Part shown: positions 13,616 to 26,100 of the stretch, one piece after another
Position numbering within the stretch: the stretch's first letter is position 1
Layout: the number at the start of each line of letters is the position of its first letter
NCBI GenBank assembly: GCA_021396245.1
Contig: WNYE01000029.1
Coordinates: forward strand, 124,001 to 188,000
Direction of reading: 5' to 3'
DNA from: Sporothrix humicola
Lineage: Eukaryota; Ascomycota; Sordariomycetes; Ophiostomatales; Ophiostomataceae
DNA: 64,000 bases
Program-made: the position numbers and the translations under genes
Notes under the pieces: model-generated
The model's database searches: none
What the model saw: only the letters and a program-made list of their open reading frames with translations
What the model was told of the DNA's origin: nothing

Positions 13616-16175
13616 ATGGCGAGCAGAGACGACGAACACGACCGGGGGACCGGCTCGGCCGACCCAGAGCAGCTGTACACGAAAGAGTACTGCATCGGCG
13701 GTGGCAGTTTTGGCAAAGTCTACAAAGGGTGAGTTTTCGTTAATGGGCACTTTGTCAATCATATTCAGAGCGCGGGGCTAACCTCTCAGTGTTGATAAAC
13801 GCACCGGTCAGGCGGTTGCTATCAAGATTATCGATATTGAGAGCGCCGAGGACGAGGTCGAAGACATCATCCAGGAAATCGCCATCCTCTCCGAGCTGCA
13901 GTCGCCCTACGTCACCAAATACTACGGCTCCTATGCCAAGGGCGCCGAGCTCTGGATCGTCATGGAGTTCTGCTCTGGCGGCAGCTGTGCCGACCTCATG
14001 AAGCCCGGGCTCATTGGCGAGGACTACATTGCCATTATTGTGCGCGAGCTGCTGCTCGGCCTCGACTACCTCCACGCTGACAAGAAGCTCCACCGCGATA
14101 TCAAGGCCGCCAACGTCCTGCTCAGCGCCAATGGCCAGGTCAAGCTCGCCGATTTCGGTGTCTCCGGCCAGCTGTCCGCCACCATGACCAAGAAGAACAC
14201 TTTTGTCGGCACTCCCTTTTGGATGGCACCCGAAGTCATTAAGCAGTCCGGCTACGACCACAAGGCCGACATTTGGTCTCTTGGCATCACCGCTCTCGAA
14301 CTGGCCAACGGCGAGCCGCCCTACGCCGACATCCACCCCATGAAAGTCCTCTTCCTCATCCCTAAGAACCCGCCGCCACGGCTCGAGGGCAACTTCACCA
14401 AGGCGTTCAAGGACTTTATCGAGGTTTGCTTGCGCCGCGACCCCAAGGAACGGCCGACCGCGCGTGACCTACTCCGGCATCCCTTTATCCGCCGCGCCAA
14501 GAAGACAAGCTACCTCACTGAGCTCATTGAACGCCACAGTCGGTGGAGTGCCACGCATAAGGGCAGCGGCGACGAGGACGAGGACGATTATGATGACGGT
14601 GGACACACGCACACGCAGCAAGGCCACGGCGGCGTGGCTGCCGACCGCGAACCCGTCAACGAGGACATGTGGGACTTTGGCACAGTACGTCTTGTCGGTG
14701 GTGGCGGGCCGGGTGCCTTTGCGCAGCCACAGCCTGGGTACCGCCCCGGCCTCAATGCGATGGACGAGGCAGCAACCAACGCACGCTCGTCACGGTCCAG
14801 TGAAAGCTCCGACGACTATGGCGAAACACGGCGGGAGACGAGCCGAAGCCCGACCAAGGCCACCTTTGATCGAGAGCGGGATACACTAAAGGCGGCAGCA
14901 GCCTCGTCTTCAAACTCGTCAGGAACAGCACGCCAAGTCAGCCCACAGCGGAAGCCCGTCACCAGCATGGTCAACATTCCGCCACCAAGCAACGGCAGCG
15001 GTCCTCTGTCACAGCCATCCCTGCAGTCCATGCAACTCCAGGCACAGCAACAACACCAACTCCAAATGCAACAGCAACAGCAGCAATTACAACAGCAGCA
15101 ACTAGCCCAGCAACAGTTACAGTACCAGCAATACCAACGGCAACAGCAGCAGCAACAGCAACAGTATGCTCAACATCAACAGCCCCGTCTTCCCGAGACT
15201 CCACGAGCTGCACCTAACACCAACGGCGGTTTACGGCCCATGAACGAGAATGTCTCGCCTGTGCAACCGTCGCCCGACTACGACCGTGTCCTCTCGGAGC
15301 AGCTGCAGCGTGACATGGGTGGAATGAACCTGGCATCGGCTATCAACTCACCCTCGAGACAGTCGTCGACATCATCACACGCCTTCCCTCAGCCAGCCTT
15401 AAGGCAGAACGAACAGCATGGTCTCATTTCCAAGAGCTCACAGCAAAACCTGGACCAGAGACCTTTAGGGCAGCCTTTGCCACTGGCCGGATCGTCTTCG
15501 TCACGTCCTCAGTCCCGCGTTGGTCCCATGCAATTGCCCGAAATTCCTCCATTCCGCGGCGGTGCAGCATCTCAACAGCAGGCACAGCAAACACAGCAAA
15601 CACAGCAGCCTCTTCAGCAGAAGAGTGCTCTCCAGCCACCGCCAGGATTGCCCGTTCCTCAAGCAGGGGTGCCCATGTACCAGCAAGGGTGGCCTCAGCA
15701 GCCGCCGCAACAGCCGCTACAAGTTCAGCAACAGCAGCAGATCCGAGCCAATGCCGCCCCGGAGCCGACTGGCACTCCTGTTTCGTTCCCGTCGCCAGCC
15801 CCGGCCAATCCCAACGGCGAACTCGATGCGCTTAACGACGTCATCTTCCCGGCACTCGAGGAAGCCCTCAAGCGGAGGCATGTCCGTGTGCAGAAGCTGG
15901 CCCGGTCGGTGGCGGCAACCACGAATGCAGCGACAGCGACTACACCGGCGAATGCCGAGCTACAACAGCAGCAGCGTGCCCAGGTGGCCCAGGCTGAAGC
16001 AGCGCATGAGAAGATTCGCGGACTGGTCTACAAGCTTGCCTATGTGTGCAAGGAGATTGACCACTTTGACAAGGCCGAGCCTGTTGGTATGGGCAAAGAT
16101 GTCGGCACGTTCCTGGAGGGTCTGCTCGAAGAGATTCTCGTCCGCGTGGAGCCTCTGGATGAAGAAGCAGTGTAA
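13616..16175 (+). CDS. Germinal-centre (Ste20-group) protein kinase, Kic1/Nak1/POD-6-like
   Basis: Ser/Thr kinase of 832 aa. Exons are 13616-13728 and 13790-16175 (donor GTGAGT, acceptor CTCAG), and a glycine codon is split across the junction. The kinase domain is N-terminal (about residues 22-275). It has a glycine loop GGGSFGKVYKG, catalytic Lys50 in AVAIK, HRDIKAAN at 139-146, DFG at 159-161, and the Ste20 signature GTPFWMAPEVI. All catalytic residues are present. The C-terminal half is low complexity, with an acidic patch after the kinase and a Gln-rich tract coded around 15040-15185. The last 110 residues are a conserved-looking helical tail. In fungi such kinases act with NDR/Orb6/Cbk1-type kinases in polarity and hyphal growth. 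A SIN-pathway Sid1-type assignment is less likely but not excluded. Confidence 0.93.
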
Positions 16176-17828
16176 GATGGAAGCTGTTGGCTAGTGGTTG
16201 TTGTATCAAAATGGAGTTGGTTGTTTCTCTTTTTTTCTGTCTCTACCTCTGTCTCTACTTCTGTCTCTGTCTGTGTCTCTACTTTTTGTTTCCTACGTTG
16301 GTGTTCTTGGTCACCTGGGAGCTCATTGGGAGTGTCGTTTCCCATTCTTTCCTTTGTCTTCTTTTACTTTTTCCATACATTTTTTGACTTCGTTGTACAG
16401 CATTGATGGTATACGACTAGATTCTATAAAACCAGAAGCGATTTTCTCAGCGTTCCTTATTTTTCCCCCTCTCTTTTTGATTATCTTGCCTTGCTTCTTG
16501 CCTTGCTTCTCACTTTTTATACATTGACACGCTACAGATCCTCTCGTTGTTTGAATATTGACTTTCCTTTTTTTCCTTTCCAAGAGCCCACAATGGTAAA
16601 CAAACACCGGAGCAAGCCACGTTCGGACAAGAGTTGGCCAGATGACCTAACCCACCCGCTATGAATGGCTGGATGGCCTGTTCAAGTCTTGTCGACCACG
16701 ATCTCGACCTCGCCCTCCGACCTGACTACAAGTCCACTACGGAGTATGTCCACTGCCCAGAGACTCTGGAGGGGGCAAACGGCTACCAATTACCTAAACA
16801 CAATCCTTCTCGAACAAAAGACCAAAACTTGACTGGACTTTTCTGGGCTTGCCCCCCCTATCCCCCACCATCAAAACGCCACTTTTCAACCACCACGCCC
16901 TGCGGAGGCCCGAGCTCGTTTCCCTCTTTGGCGACATGGATTAAAAATCTCTGCATCGCAGCTTGGTTTTTTGAGGCTTTCTCGGGAGGCAAAACAGAAA
17001 ACAGATGGGCAGATGGCTGGGACTTGGTAGCCTGGACATGCATCGAGAGCCCTGTTGGGCCTGGTCTAGCGGCATGTGGCGTTTCTTTTCCAGTGTTTTG
17101 TTTTCCCGGTATATTTTCTGCCTGATTCTTTGGAGAGAGACGACAGAAAGACAAGAATCACTTCATTCACACCCCCTCCCCTCCTCCCCTTGGCCGTGAT
17201 CGGCCTTTGCCCAACAAGGGTAGACCATACGAGAGGGACAGGAAGACGCAAACTAGGCAACAAAAAGGCAGTGATGAACGAAAGGATGACAAGACAACAA
17301 GATAACAGCCCAGACGGCGTGGGATGGCAGGATGCATGTCGACCTTTCGCCTTATCCTGTCACATCCTTCTTAATGTTCTGCAAAAGCAAAGACCTGTTC
17401 GCAGAAACATGCTCTGACAGGCGTACATGCCGGCAGGCAGGCAGAGACGAGGATTGTTAAGCAACCACAGACAAAACACGGCCGTGAGTGTTTTCCATGC
17501 AACTAATACAAAACTGCATATGCACGGCCAGTGTAAAAAGACTGCTGAGCACATAGATGCACACAAAAAACACGCTATATATCACACACACCAATAAGCC
17601 GTAGTTGGCCTGCGGTTGACGGAAGCTGTCTCGACGACAAGACGAAACCTGTAAAGGACAATACGACTTTGGAATCAGACGAATGGGGCTGGCCAGAGAT
17701 TCTCTTGCAGAAATCTGCAGATTGTTTTGTCCTCCCTTCTCTCCCTCTTTTTCTACTTTAACCGAATATGCATTGGCCCATGGACGTCAAAAAGCATGGC
17801 AAACCGCTGATCTCCAATCATACGTCCC
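16176..17828. other. Intergenic region
   Basis: No gene supported. 16206-16290 is a CTCT/GTCTCT-type pyrimidine tract in the 3' region of the kinase gene. The open frame 16661-17125 has no domain or codon signature and is treated as chance. Confidence 0.5.
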
Positions 17829-19513
17829 CTAGATGCTTGGTCCTCCGTTGTCCCCTTCTTCCCACACGTCTTGCGCAAACCACGCATCCTGCAGGATGTC
17901 GGCCACCGTTGGGCGCTGCGCCGGATCGTAGTGCAGAATGCGACGGACGAGCTGTTTTATCTGCCGCGCCTCGGCCGCCGACGACAGTTCGGGCGCCGCC
18001 TGGTCAAACATGTCCTCCATGCTAGGGTAGGGCGGCGGCTGGTCTTGCGGCTGGCCCTGCGGCGCGTTCTGCGGCGCGTCGTCCGTCGTTGGTGCGCCGC
18101 TGATGATGGGGTTGTACAGTGTGCGGCAGCTGGTTGTTTTATCCACATGAAAATACCGCGATGGCCGTGGCCAGCGCGCAAACAGCTCGTCCGGCAGCGG
18201 GCCCAGGATGGACGCCCACTGCAGCAGCAGGTCGTCGTCGACATCGTCCTGGTCCCCCGCCCACGGTGCACAAAAGAGCGGCTGGCCCGTGACGAGCTCA
18301 AAGATGAGGCAGCCCACGCTCCAGATGTCGAGTGCTCTGCCGTCGGGGACGGGCCCATCCTGGGACGTATCCTGGGACGTATCCCGGGACCCATCCTGGG
18401 ACGTCGTGAACATTAGCTCGGGCGCGCTCAGGCCGGTCGGTGTGACGATCTTGGCCGGCGGATGCGCCAACAAGTACGCACCGCCGAGGTCTGCCAGCTT
18501 GATGCGGAAGCCCGGCTCGCAATCGGCAAATTCGGCCAGCGGCTGTGGGACATACAGGTGCTTTGGCGCCCAATAGTCGGTTTTGCCGTCAAGGCGCTCC
18601 AGGGGGGGCGAGACAGAGCTCAGCCCCGGCCCCAGGCTCGCGTCTGCGGGCTGGCAGAGGTCCAGGCCGTTGTCCTTGTCCTTGTCCTTGTCACCCACAC
18701 CGGATCCATCCAGAACACCATCCAGCCCCCCGCGCGCAGCGAAAAGAGCATGTTGCCGGGCTGCACGTCGCCGTGCGCGATGCCGTGCGCGTGCAGAAAC
18801 TGCAGCGCCTCCAACAAGCCGCGCAGAATCTGCTTCGCCATCCACGGCGGATAGCGAACGACCATGCGCAGACGGACCGCCCGGGGCATCTTGCGCGGCT
18901 TGAACTGCGGCAGCGCCTCCACCATGCGGTTCACCGTCGGCCCCATCGGCTCAAACTGGATGCACGTGTGTTTGCCGTTGGGCCCGTGGAGATCAAATGT
19001 CCCGAGCATCTTGGTCAGCGACTGGTTGAGCATTGCCGTTTGCTGTGTTTGCTGGGCATCGTGCGCCACCTGGGCAGCAAGATGTTCGTAGAGAGCCACC
19101 TCCGGCAGCGTCGCGTGCGTCTCGGACACGCTGGCCACGACAATTTTCAGTGCGACATGCGTGTTGTTTCTAGACGCGTCCAGTTAGAAACTGCTTTTTT
19201 TTAGGGCGGGGGGGGTATATTTTTTGTCCCGTTTGCTTCTTCGCCTGTTTGTGCCGTAACGATCAAGCCAACTTCCAACTTACCGTAAGTCGTGGGCCAG
19301 CCAGACCGTTGAGAACGAGCCGTAGCCCAGCTTGCGGACGATCTTGTACTGCCCGTCCCGGAGCACGTCGCCGATATCCACGGGGTGGTAGTTGCCAGGA
19401 TAGTAGCTCTCCGCCCATTCGCACGCCGTCGTCAGTCTTTTGAAGCGCTCCTCGCCCCGGGCTGGATGACGCCGCGGTGGTGTTGTGGGGCGCGAGAAGG
19501 ACGCAGAATACAT
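17829..19513 (-). pseudogene. SRPK-like protein kinase with a frameshift in a G6 run
   Basis: Minus-strand kinase of the fungal SRPK-like family. Exon 1 is 19284-19513 (start chosen at the Met before SASFSRPTTPP; an upstream in-frame Met at 19600 is possible). It holds the family motif Y-x-P-G-x-Y-H-P-V and KLGYGSFSTVWLAHD. Intron 19170-19283 has GTAAGT/CTAG ends. Exon 2 starts at 19169 with the VALKIVVA lysine motif and the HGDVQPGN catalytic loop. At the C6 run 18726-18731 (G6 in the gene) the frame must shift by one to continue with the LERLDGKTDYWAPK region, DLGGAY (DFG variant), SAPELMF and the C-lobe, ending with TAG at 17829. One extra G restores everything. A 50-nt intron with a weak GTGTGG donor is an alternative. 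It may be a sequencing error, a polymorphism or a real null allele. Two coding mini-repeats (Asp-Lys units near 18670-18690; Thr-Ser-Gln-Asp units at 18359-18407) lie downstream. Confidence 0.75.
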
Positions 19514-19919
19514 CGTAGAGTGTGGAGTACAGAATACATAGTACAGAATACGAAATACAGTAATACTCCGTAGACTCACTACAGACATGCATATTTCCAA
19601 TTGGATTATGTAATCATAGTGCTATGCTTTGGCTTAGGGGCTTATGTAAAATGAGAGAAAAAAAGGTAGATTACGGAGAGACAGGACTCGTTCTAGGAAC
19701 TCGCGCCTGAACCTCCTTATTAGCAAATTAGATGGTAGCCTCCTGCACATAGATCTTCCGTTGTTGTTATAGCTTTTTTAATGCTGTATTTTGATTTCCA
19801 AGACGCAAGACGTACGTGACCCATGTTCCACAAGTCCGTCTAAATCCACAGAGAAATTGCTCGGTGCACAGAGTCGATTGCCTAATTAGGACGGACTAAC
19901 GCCCCTGCCCGTACAAGCA
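19514..19919. other. Intergenic, with short AGTACAGAATAC-type repeats
   Basis: Between 19515 and 19572 the words GAGTACAGAATACATAGTAC and related forms repeat imperfectly, ending in TACTCCGTAG. The rest is AT-rich without genes. Confidence 0.5.
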
Positions 19920-20013
19920 CTTACAGGGCACTTACAAGGCACTTACAAGGCACTTACAAGGCACTTACAAGGCACTTACAAGGCACTTACAAGGCACTTA
20001 CAAGGCACTTACA
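19920..20013. repeat. 11-bp tandem repeat, unit AAGGCACTTAC
   Basis: About eight to nine near-perfect copies of AAGGCACTTAC run directly into the assembly gap. After the gap the sequence resumes with AGGCACTTAAC, so the repeat continues through the gap and its true length is unknown. Confidence 0.95.
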
Positions 20014-20113
20014 ANNNNNNNNNNNNNNNNNNNNNNNNNNNNNNNNNNNNNNNNNNNNNNNNNNNNNNNNNNNNNNNNNNNNNNNNNNNNNNNNNNNNNN
20101 NNNNNNNNNNNNN
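20014..20113. other. Assembly gap (100 N)
   Basis: One hundred N characters, a conventional placeholder length, placed inside the 11-bp tandem repeat. The real size is not known from this sequence. Confidence 0.99.
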
Positions 20114-23100
20114 AGGCACTTAACTTATAAGGACTTGTACACCCTTTATTCGGCTTTCAAGGCCGGGCTGTATCGGCGTGGAGGCCGGTCAGGGTTTTCT
20201 TCTCTCTTCTTTTCCTTTGTATATTTGGTTCCGCGAGCTTGCCGCGATGAAAACTCTGACACATCCTTCAACGACGGCGTCCTGCATCTGAATGGAGTCG
20301 ACAATGTGATGAGAATGTCCGTCGTCGGATGTGATGAATAGAGACACAGTGATTAGCAAATTTTGAGGAGAAAGCTCTGTCCTGGACCAAGTACCCGGGC
20401 TCGCTGGGTTAAGCGTTGGGATGGTTTGCATCTCAGCTGGGTTGGTGATAAGAAGCAAGGCAAAAAAAAGGAAAGAAATATGTGCTCAACCATCCATGGT
20501 TATCCATGGTTCTCCCGCCACCGACTTCTGTAGGTGGTCACCCCACGCTGTTTTCATATCGTCGACTGGGTGTGAGTATAGTCACTGGCGAGAGGCATCC
20601 GAGAGAAAGAGGCATCCCGAAAACTGTCTCCGTACACCGTCTTAAATCCACGGACGTAGCACGGGATATGAAATGTAGTTGAAGTTGGGGCAGTAACCGA
20701 AGAAGAAAGTACTATAGATAAATTCGCCGAAGAAAAGGCTGCCACCAGTACTGAACTTTGAGGCATATAATTCAGCCAGTAGAAACAATGATAATTCATA
20801 ACCTCGTTGCAAAGGCTATATTTGTGGTTGCCGAGCTCTCCGCGTTTTGGGTGTTTTATTGTTGTGCTTCGATACTGGAGTTTTTCACGATATTGATTTT
20901 GTTTTCGCAGCTTATATAATTCACATGGTCGATGCTCGAGTGAGATTGATCAAATGTTAGGGCATAGGGCTGAGTTTAGCAGGGGGAACGGAGTGAAAAA
21001 CATGTCAGAAAAGGGAATAAGTGCAGCTGAAGATGAGTATGTAAGCTGTGAATACGAGGTCTATATTGTGTGTGTCAGCACAAAAATTATGTTCATTGGA
21101 ATATCGACATGACACAGAAAAGGATTGGCGAAATCGCTGTTAAACTGCACATTATCAACGAAAACGGCCGTTACTAACCCTAGAAGGCTGGCACATAATT
21201 TCCAAGTCCGAAAATCACACGAGTTTGGCATCTTCCGCAGTGCCCCCCACTCGCCTGTTTACTATGAGTTCCGCCATCGGAATCGAGTTCTTGGAAGTAG
21301 AACAAGATAAAATGCGGCATCCGCGAGAACCTGTTGAGTTGTGGTAGGCTGTGGACCGCTTTACCGTTGTCAACCATAGTTGGATGTCCCAAAGTCTACT
21401 TCACTCGATCGGCAGCCATACCACAAGGCAACATCTACAGGTCCTCTATCTCCAAATATTGCACAAGGATATCCCTGCGGACACCGTAAAGAGCCTGCAG
21501 CTATGCGATCGGCAGTATGCGGGATGTCTTGATGGTTGGAGGTAAGTCGGCTAGACGTTGTTCTGGTATAGCTTCCAGTATGCACATCGTATTCTCTTGC
21601 CCAATATGGCTCCCCGTAGTAGGAACCTTGTGCAAGGACAGGCCTAAGAACGTAAATATGTCTAGTAGTCTAGCTCTGCCTAGACATTTCATGCTGTTCT
21701 TTGAGAATTTTTCTATGGGTGGGATACTCTATAGTATTTTTCAAATAAAGATGAGGGAAAAAAACACACGAAAAGGATTAAAAACAAGAAAAACAAGAAA
21801 AAAAACCCTCCCCCCCCCCCCCCCAAAAAAAAAAACAAGAGACCTTCCGCATCATCAATAACTGGCTCAGGCACTCCATACTATCTAACAACAGTGTGTC
21901 ATGATTCCAGGCCGTGCAGGATGACGAGATTTGTACGACTGCGAGTACGTCAACCCCCTGCCAGAACCCTGAGTCCGTCGCTGTACTGAAGAGGCTAGTT
22001 CTGGCTCAAACAAGTATAGATCCGTTGATATCCTGGCCGCATATTTTTCCTCTCCTTTCTTTTCACGGCTTCTAAATCCAAGTGAACTCACCGTCAGCTA
22101 CGCACAAGGGAACAGTGGGGGTTGGGAACAGTGAAAGTAGATTCTGCAGGATGGTACTTGTCTACATCCTTCTCGTGAACGTATATCTTGCAATATTATC
22201 TCCACAGTCTCTTCAGAACTTATTAAAATGTATATACGACGTACAAATTCCCCGTAACAAACGTACCTCTTTCGGATGGCAATCCATGGCAAGGCATGGC
22301 TGTCTGCCGAAGGATGCTCGGTTCGAGGCATGGATGTCACGGTGACATTCACAAGCGAGGTTTCCGTCCTTTTGATTTTCTAGTTCCGCTGTCTTCGGTT
22401 TACGGAGTACGAAGTACATAAAATAGGAAAATAATGCATGGCAAGTAAATTCAGAACCTTGCACAACTCGAACGATGAGTATCTGGACAGAATCCTGGGC
22501 GAGAACTTCAGGGCCCGGACCCGATGGTACCCTCTGATGGTGGGAGTTCCGCTGAACGCTTGCCGGGGTCTCGCTCCTCTTCGGAATACAGGGTACTGAG
22601 TACATTCTGTGTACTTGTACATTTTTATCTGATTTCTATCTGATGGCGAGGGAATACAGTGCCACCAAATTATCTGATCATCTGATTCTTTGATCTTTTC
22701 TCTTCTCTCTTTTTTTTGTCTTTTCACCCATCACTGTTCTGTTCATATTATCTCTACTATGCATTTTTCTGCGTATAGAATCATGTTGCGGACCCGAGTT
22801 GCAGACTATATCAGCCACAGTGTGTTAGCTAGGTTTGATTTTTCTGTTCCTTCCTCTTGGGCTTCACATTTTGATTTTGTCGTGATTTTGTTCGTCAAAT
22901 TATCTTTTCAGGCATATTAGCTTGTCGTAATGGCATTAAGAGCTTTGGCTGACTTATTCTACATTGTGGGATTAGATGTCGCGTGCTACGAATGCTTACG
23001 TTTTTGCTGTCGAATACACAGAGGAGCAACCAATCTATGGCTGGCCCACATTCTTACCTTTTCCTTTTTCCCTCGTTGTCGGGACTTGATGGAAAGACAC

Positions 23101-26100
23101 ACAGTCCATGGGCTGGTCTAGAACACTGTATTTTGGACAGTAGGCCGAGAAGGGGGGTACAAGTAGAAAAATGGGTGGTGGGAAGGCAACGGCAGAAAAA
23201 GAGAGAAAAGTGACTTCAAAAGAAAGACGAAGCACAAGCTTCGATGCTAAAATAAAGCTTTGCATCCATCGTGCGGTAGCTGCATCTTTGGTGTGTTTTT
23301 GGGAGTGGGTGTGGTGGGTGAAGTGGGGGAAAGAAGCGAGCCAAGCGAAACAAGAAACAAGTTGCGACGAGCGGCAGAGGAAAGGTAAGGCAGCAGAAAA
23401 TAAAAATCTGATAAATGTGAGTAAAAAAACAAGGAGCCAAGCCGGTTTCTGGAAAGCTTAAAGTCGTGCGTGGGGACCCTTTGCGTTAGTCTGGTCTCAA
23501 CAGCCGAGAAATGGCAGGGTAAATGTGGATGAAGGTATGGAAAGAAAGAGACGAGAGAGAAAAAAGCTAGACAATAAAAGATGGCAAAAAATGCAAGCCA
23601 CTGAAAAAAATCAAAGACCAGAAAAAAGAAAACAATTTAAAACTCAGCGAGTCGGCAGACACAATCATATGCATCCTTCCCAAGAAACACAGAGGATCAA
23701 TAGTCAAGCCGTCGTACATGAACGGCTGGTCCAGGAGACACAAGAGACGGCAGAAATATTAAGAGATTATTGATGACCGGATAGAATTTTGAATATGAAA
23801 AAAAAAAGAGAAAACTATCCGTGTTCTTAGTATTTTTGTTTTAATTTATTTTCTCAAAAAGCAAAAACAGAATATTGAAATAATCCGAGAAACTCCACGA
23901 CCATTTAAAATAATACAGTAAGAAGGTTGCAACGTGGATATAACCCCCAGCCATTATTGCGGGACAAAAGTCGACATAACGTTTAAAATATCGCCCGAAT
24001 GTTCCGTCAAATAAATGGACAAGAAAAAAAAGACGTCTCGCTACCCAGTTCCAGGTTTGCCATCGAGCTTGTTGATTCCCGGGTGCCCGCCGTTGAGTGT
24101 CGATCTCGGGCACAACTGATAAGATCAGATAATAAAAATATAAGGGTAAAAAACAAGGGTCTGACATCTGCATGGGCCGTCCATCACTAGTCTCTTTTAG
24201 AATTCCTTTTGCCTTTGTACTTGTACATACGACGTATGAGTGGCCTACAAGTACTTGGCCTACACTTATTTGCCGGCCACAACAACCGGCAAAGAAACCC
24301 TAGAAATAAAAGCAAAGAGAAATGTGTACACAATGACAGTGCTGTGTGCATAGACAACTGCCAGGTTCATCGCCAACTGGCCCAGCAAGGCAAATGCTTG
24401 TTCGTCTTGTCTCCTATTTTTTTTCTTTTCTTTTTCTGTCTTGGTCTGCTGTTAGCCGTCTTGCCTTTTGCTCGATTCTTACATAATTTCTTCCCACTTC
24501 TTTCAACCTTATGCTTTCCCACTGTCGTCTTCTTTTCCCTCTTCACCTTTAGTCAAAACATATTGGACTCCCATCACACTCTAGCTCGTATGGTAGCGTG
24601 GGGATGGGTCCTCCGGTTGTCTGGACGTTTTGTCCAAGAACTCGTACGAATACCGTCGTATTGTCGTATTGCTGAATCCTACAGTTACGTGTATGTAGTT
24701 CGAAGAAATATTTCGTACAGGGAGAAAAGGTACGACGCAAGTCTCTTGTGGGCCCGAAAGTCCGCAGAGTTGCAGGCCTTGTGGGTATTTGGGTCAGATA
24801 AAAAAGCTTCTTTTTGTTGACCAGGAGTTCCGTCAGCGGAAGACACAGAAACACATGGAGATGGGAGATCAACGCACAGTGGAAGGATTTTTACATAAGT
24901 TTTTGCAAGTGCAAGTACAGTATTGATGGGCATTCTCTGCTCGTTTACCTATCTGGTTAGTTCGGGCAGAAGGCAGAAAGGAACAGATGCATGGATTAAG
25001 AAGGCACTGGTGGCACGTCCGCACTTCTGAAGCCACTTGCCTTTACTTTTTCTCTCTCGATCATCACTTACTTCTCAGACATTCACCATTTTGTTGCATG
25101 TTTAGTGTCCTATGGATCCCGTAGTCTCGACGCTACGGGAGAGAAGAGGTGCGCACACGGCTTCGTGGCTGTTGAATATTGCCTTCTAGAGCTTCACGGG
25201 CCGTCCTTTATTTTGTCAGTTACGTTTTTGATTTTCTGTCCCTCGGTCTTTGTTGTCCTTACATAGTCGGCAGGTATTTTAACATATGGATTAACATCTG
25301 CAAGAAAATTTAAAAGCCAGTATCCTCCCACGTGTAAATAAAACAAAACATGTGAGATTCTGACCTAGTAGGGAGTCATCATGGACTTGGGAATTTCGGA
25401 AGCACACAAGCACACCACAAATACTGGACCCTAAAACAAAAGATTCCACAAATATACCTCAAGTTTCCCCCACTGCCCCTCCTCTCCAACCTTTCTCCTT
25501 TTTTGTTTTCTTTTTGAGTACTTCTCTGTGGGAAAATAAGGTTTTGCAGTTGTGCTAGACCGGCCGGTAATTCGACCACTCTTTGGACCGGTCTCGGCCT
25601 TTGATCTTATTTTGTGGCCTCTTTTTTATCGTCCTCGTTTTTCTTCTTGTCTTGTCCCGAAGGCAAGCTTTGCACAAGAAATGTTTGCACCATAATTCTC
25701 GCAGTTCATCCTTTACTTCTTTTCCTGTCCACCCTGTTCCTCACGAGTCGAGTCTTGGCTTTTTGTCCGTTACCTTGGCAGAGAGGCAGACAAATGGAGG
25801 AAATGGAGGGAAGAGGCATGAAAACGCTACACAAAGGCAGTAGGACATAATCTGAACTGCGTCCCGATGATCTTGCATACTCCCAAGTTCTCTTAAAACC
25901 TGAATACGAATTACGGGCAGCCTTTTACTGAAAAAAATAAAGATATCGAAAAGCTGAAAACGTTGCGAGAGCGGAGCTCGGATCACCCGAATTTTCTGGG
26001 ATTTCTTGGGATCAAATCAACTGCCAGCCCCTCGGCTTCCCACCATCTTTTCGGCCCTAGTCCTAGCGAGAAGCTACTGGAAGTCTACTTTTTTATCTGA

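Noticed and set aside
16661..17125. 154-codon plus-strand frame
   Set aside because: No motif, mixed composition, and lies in the 3' region of the kinase gene.
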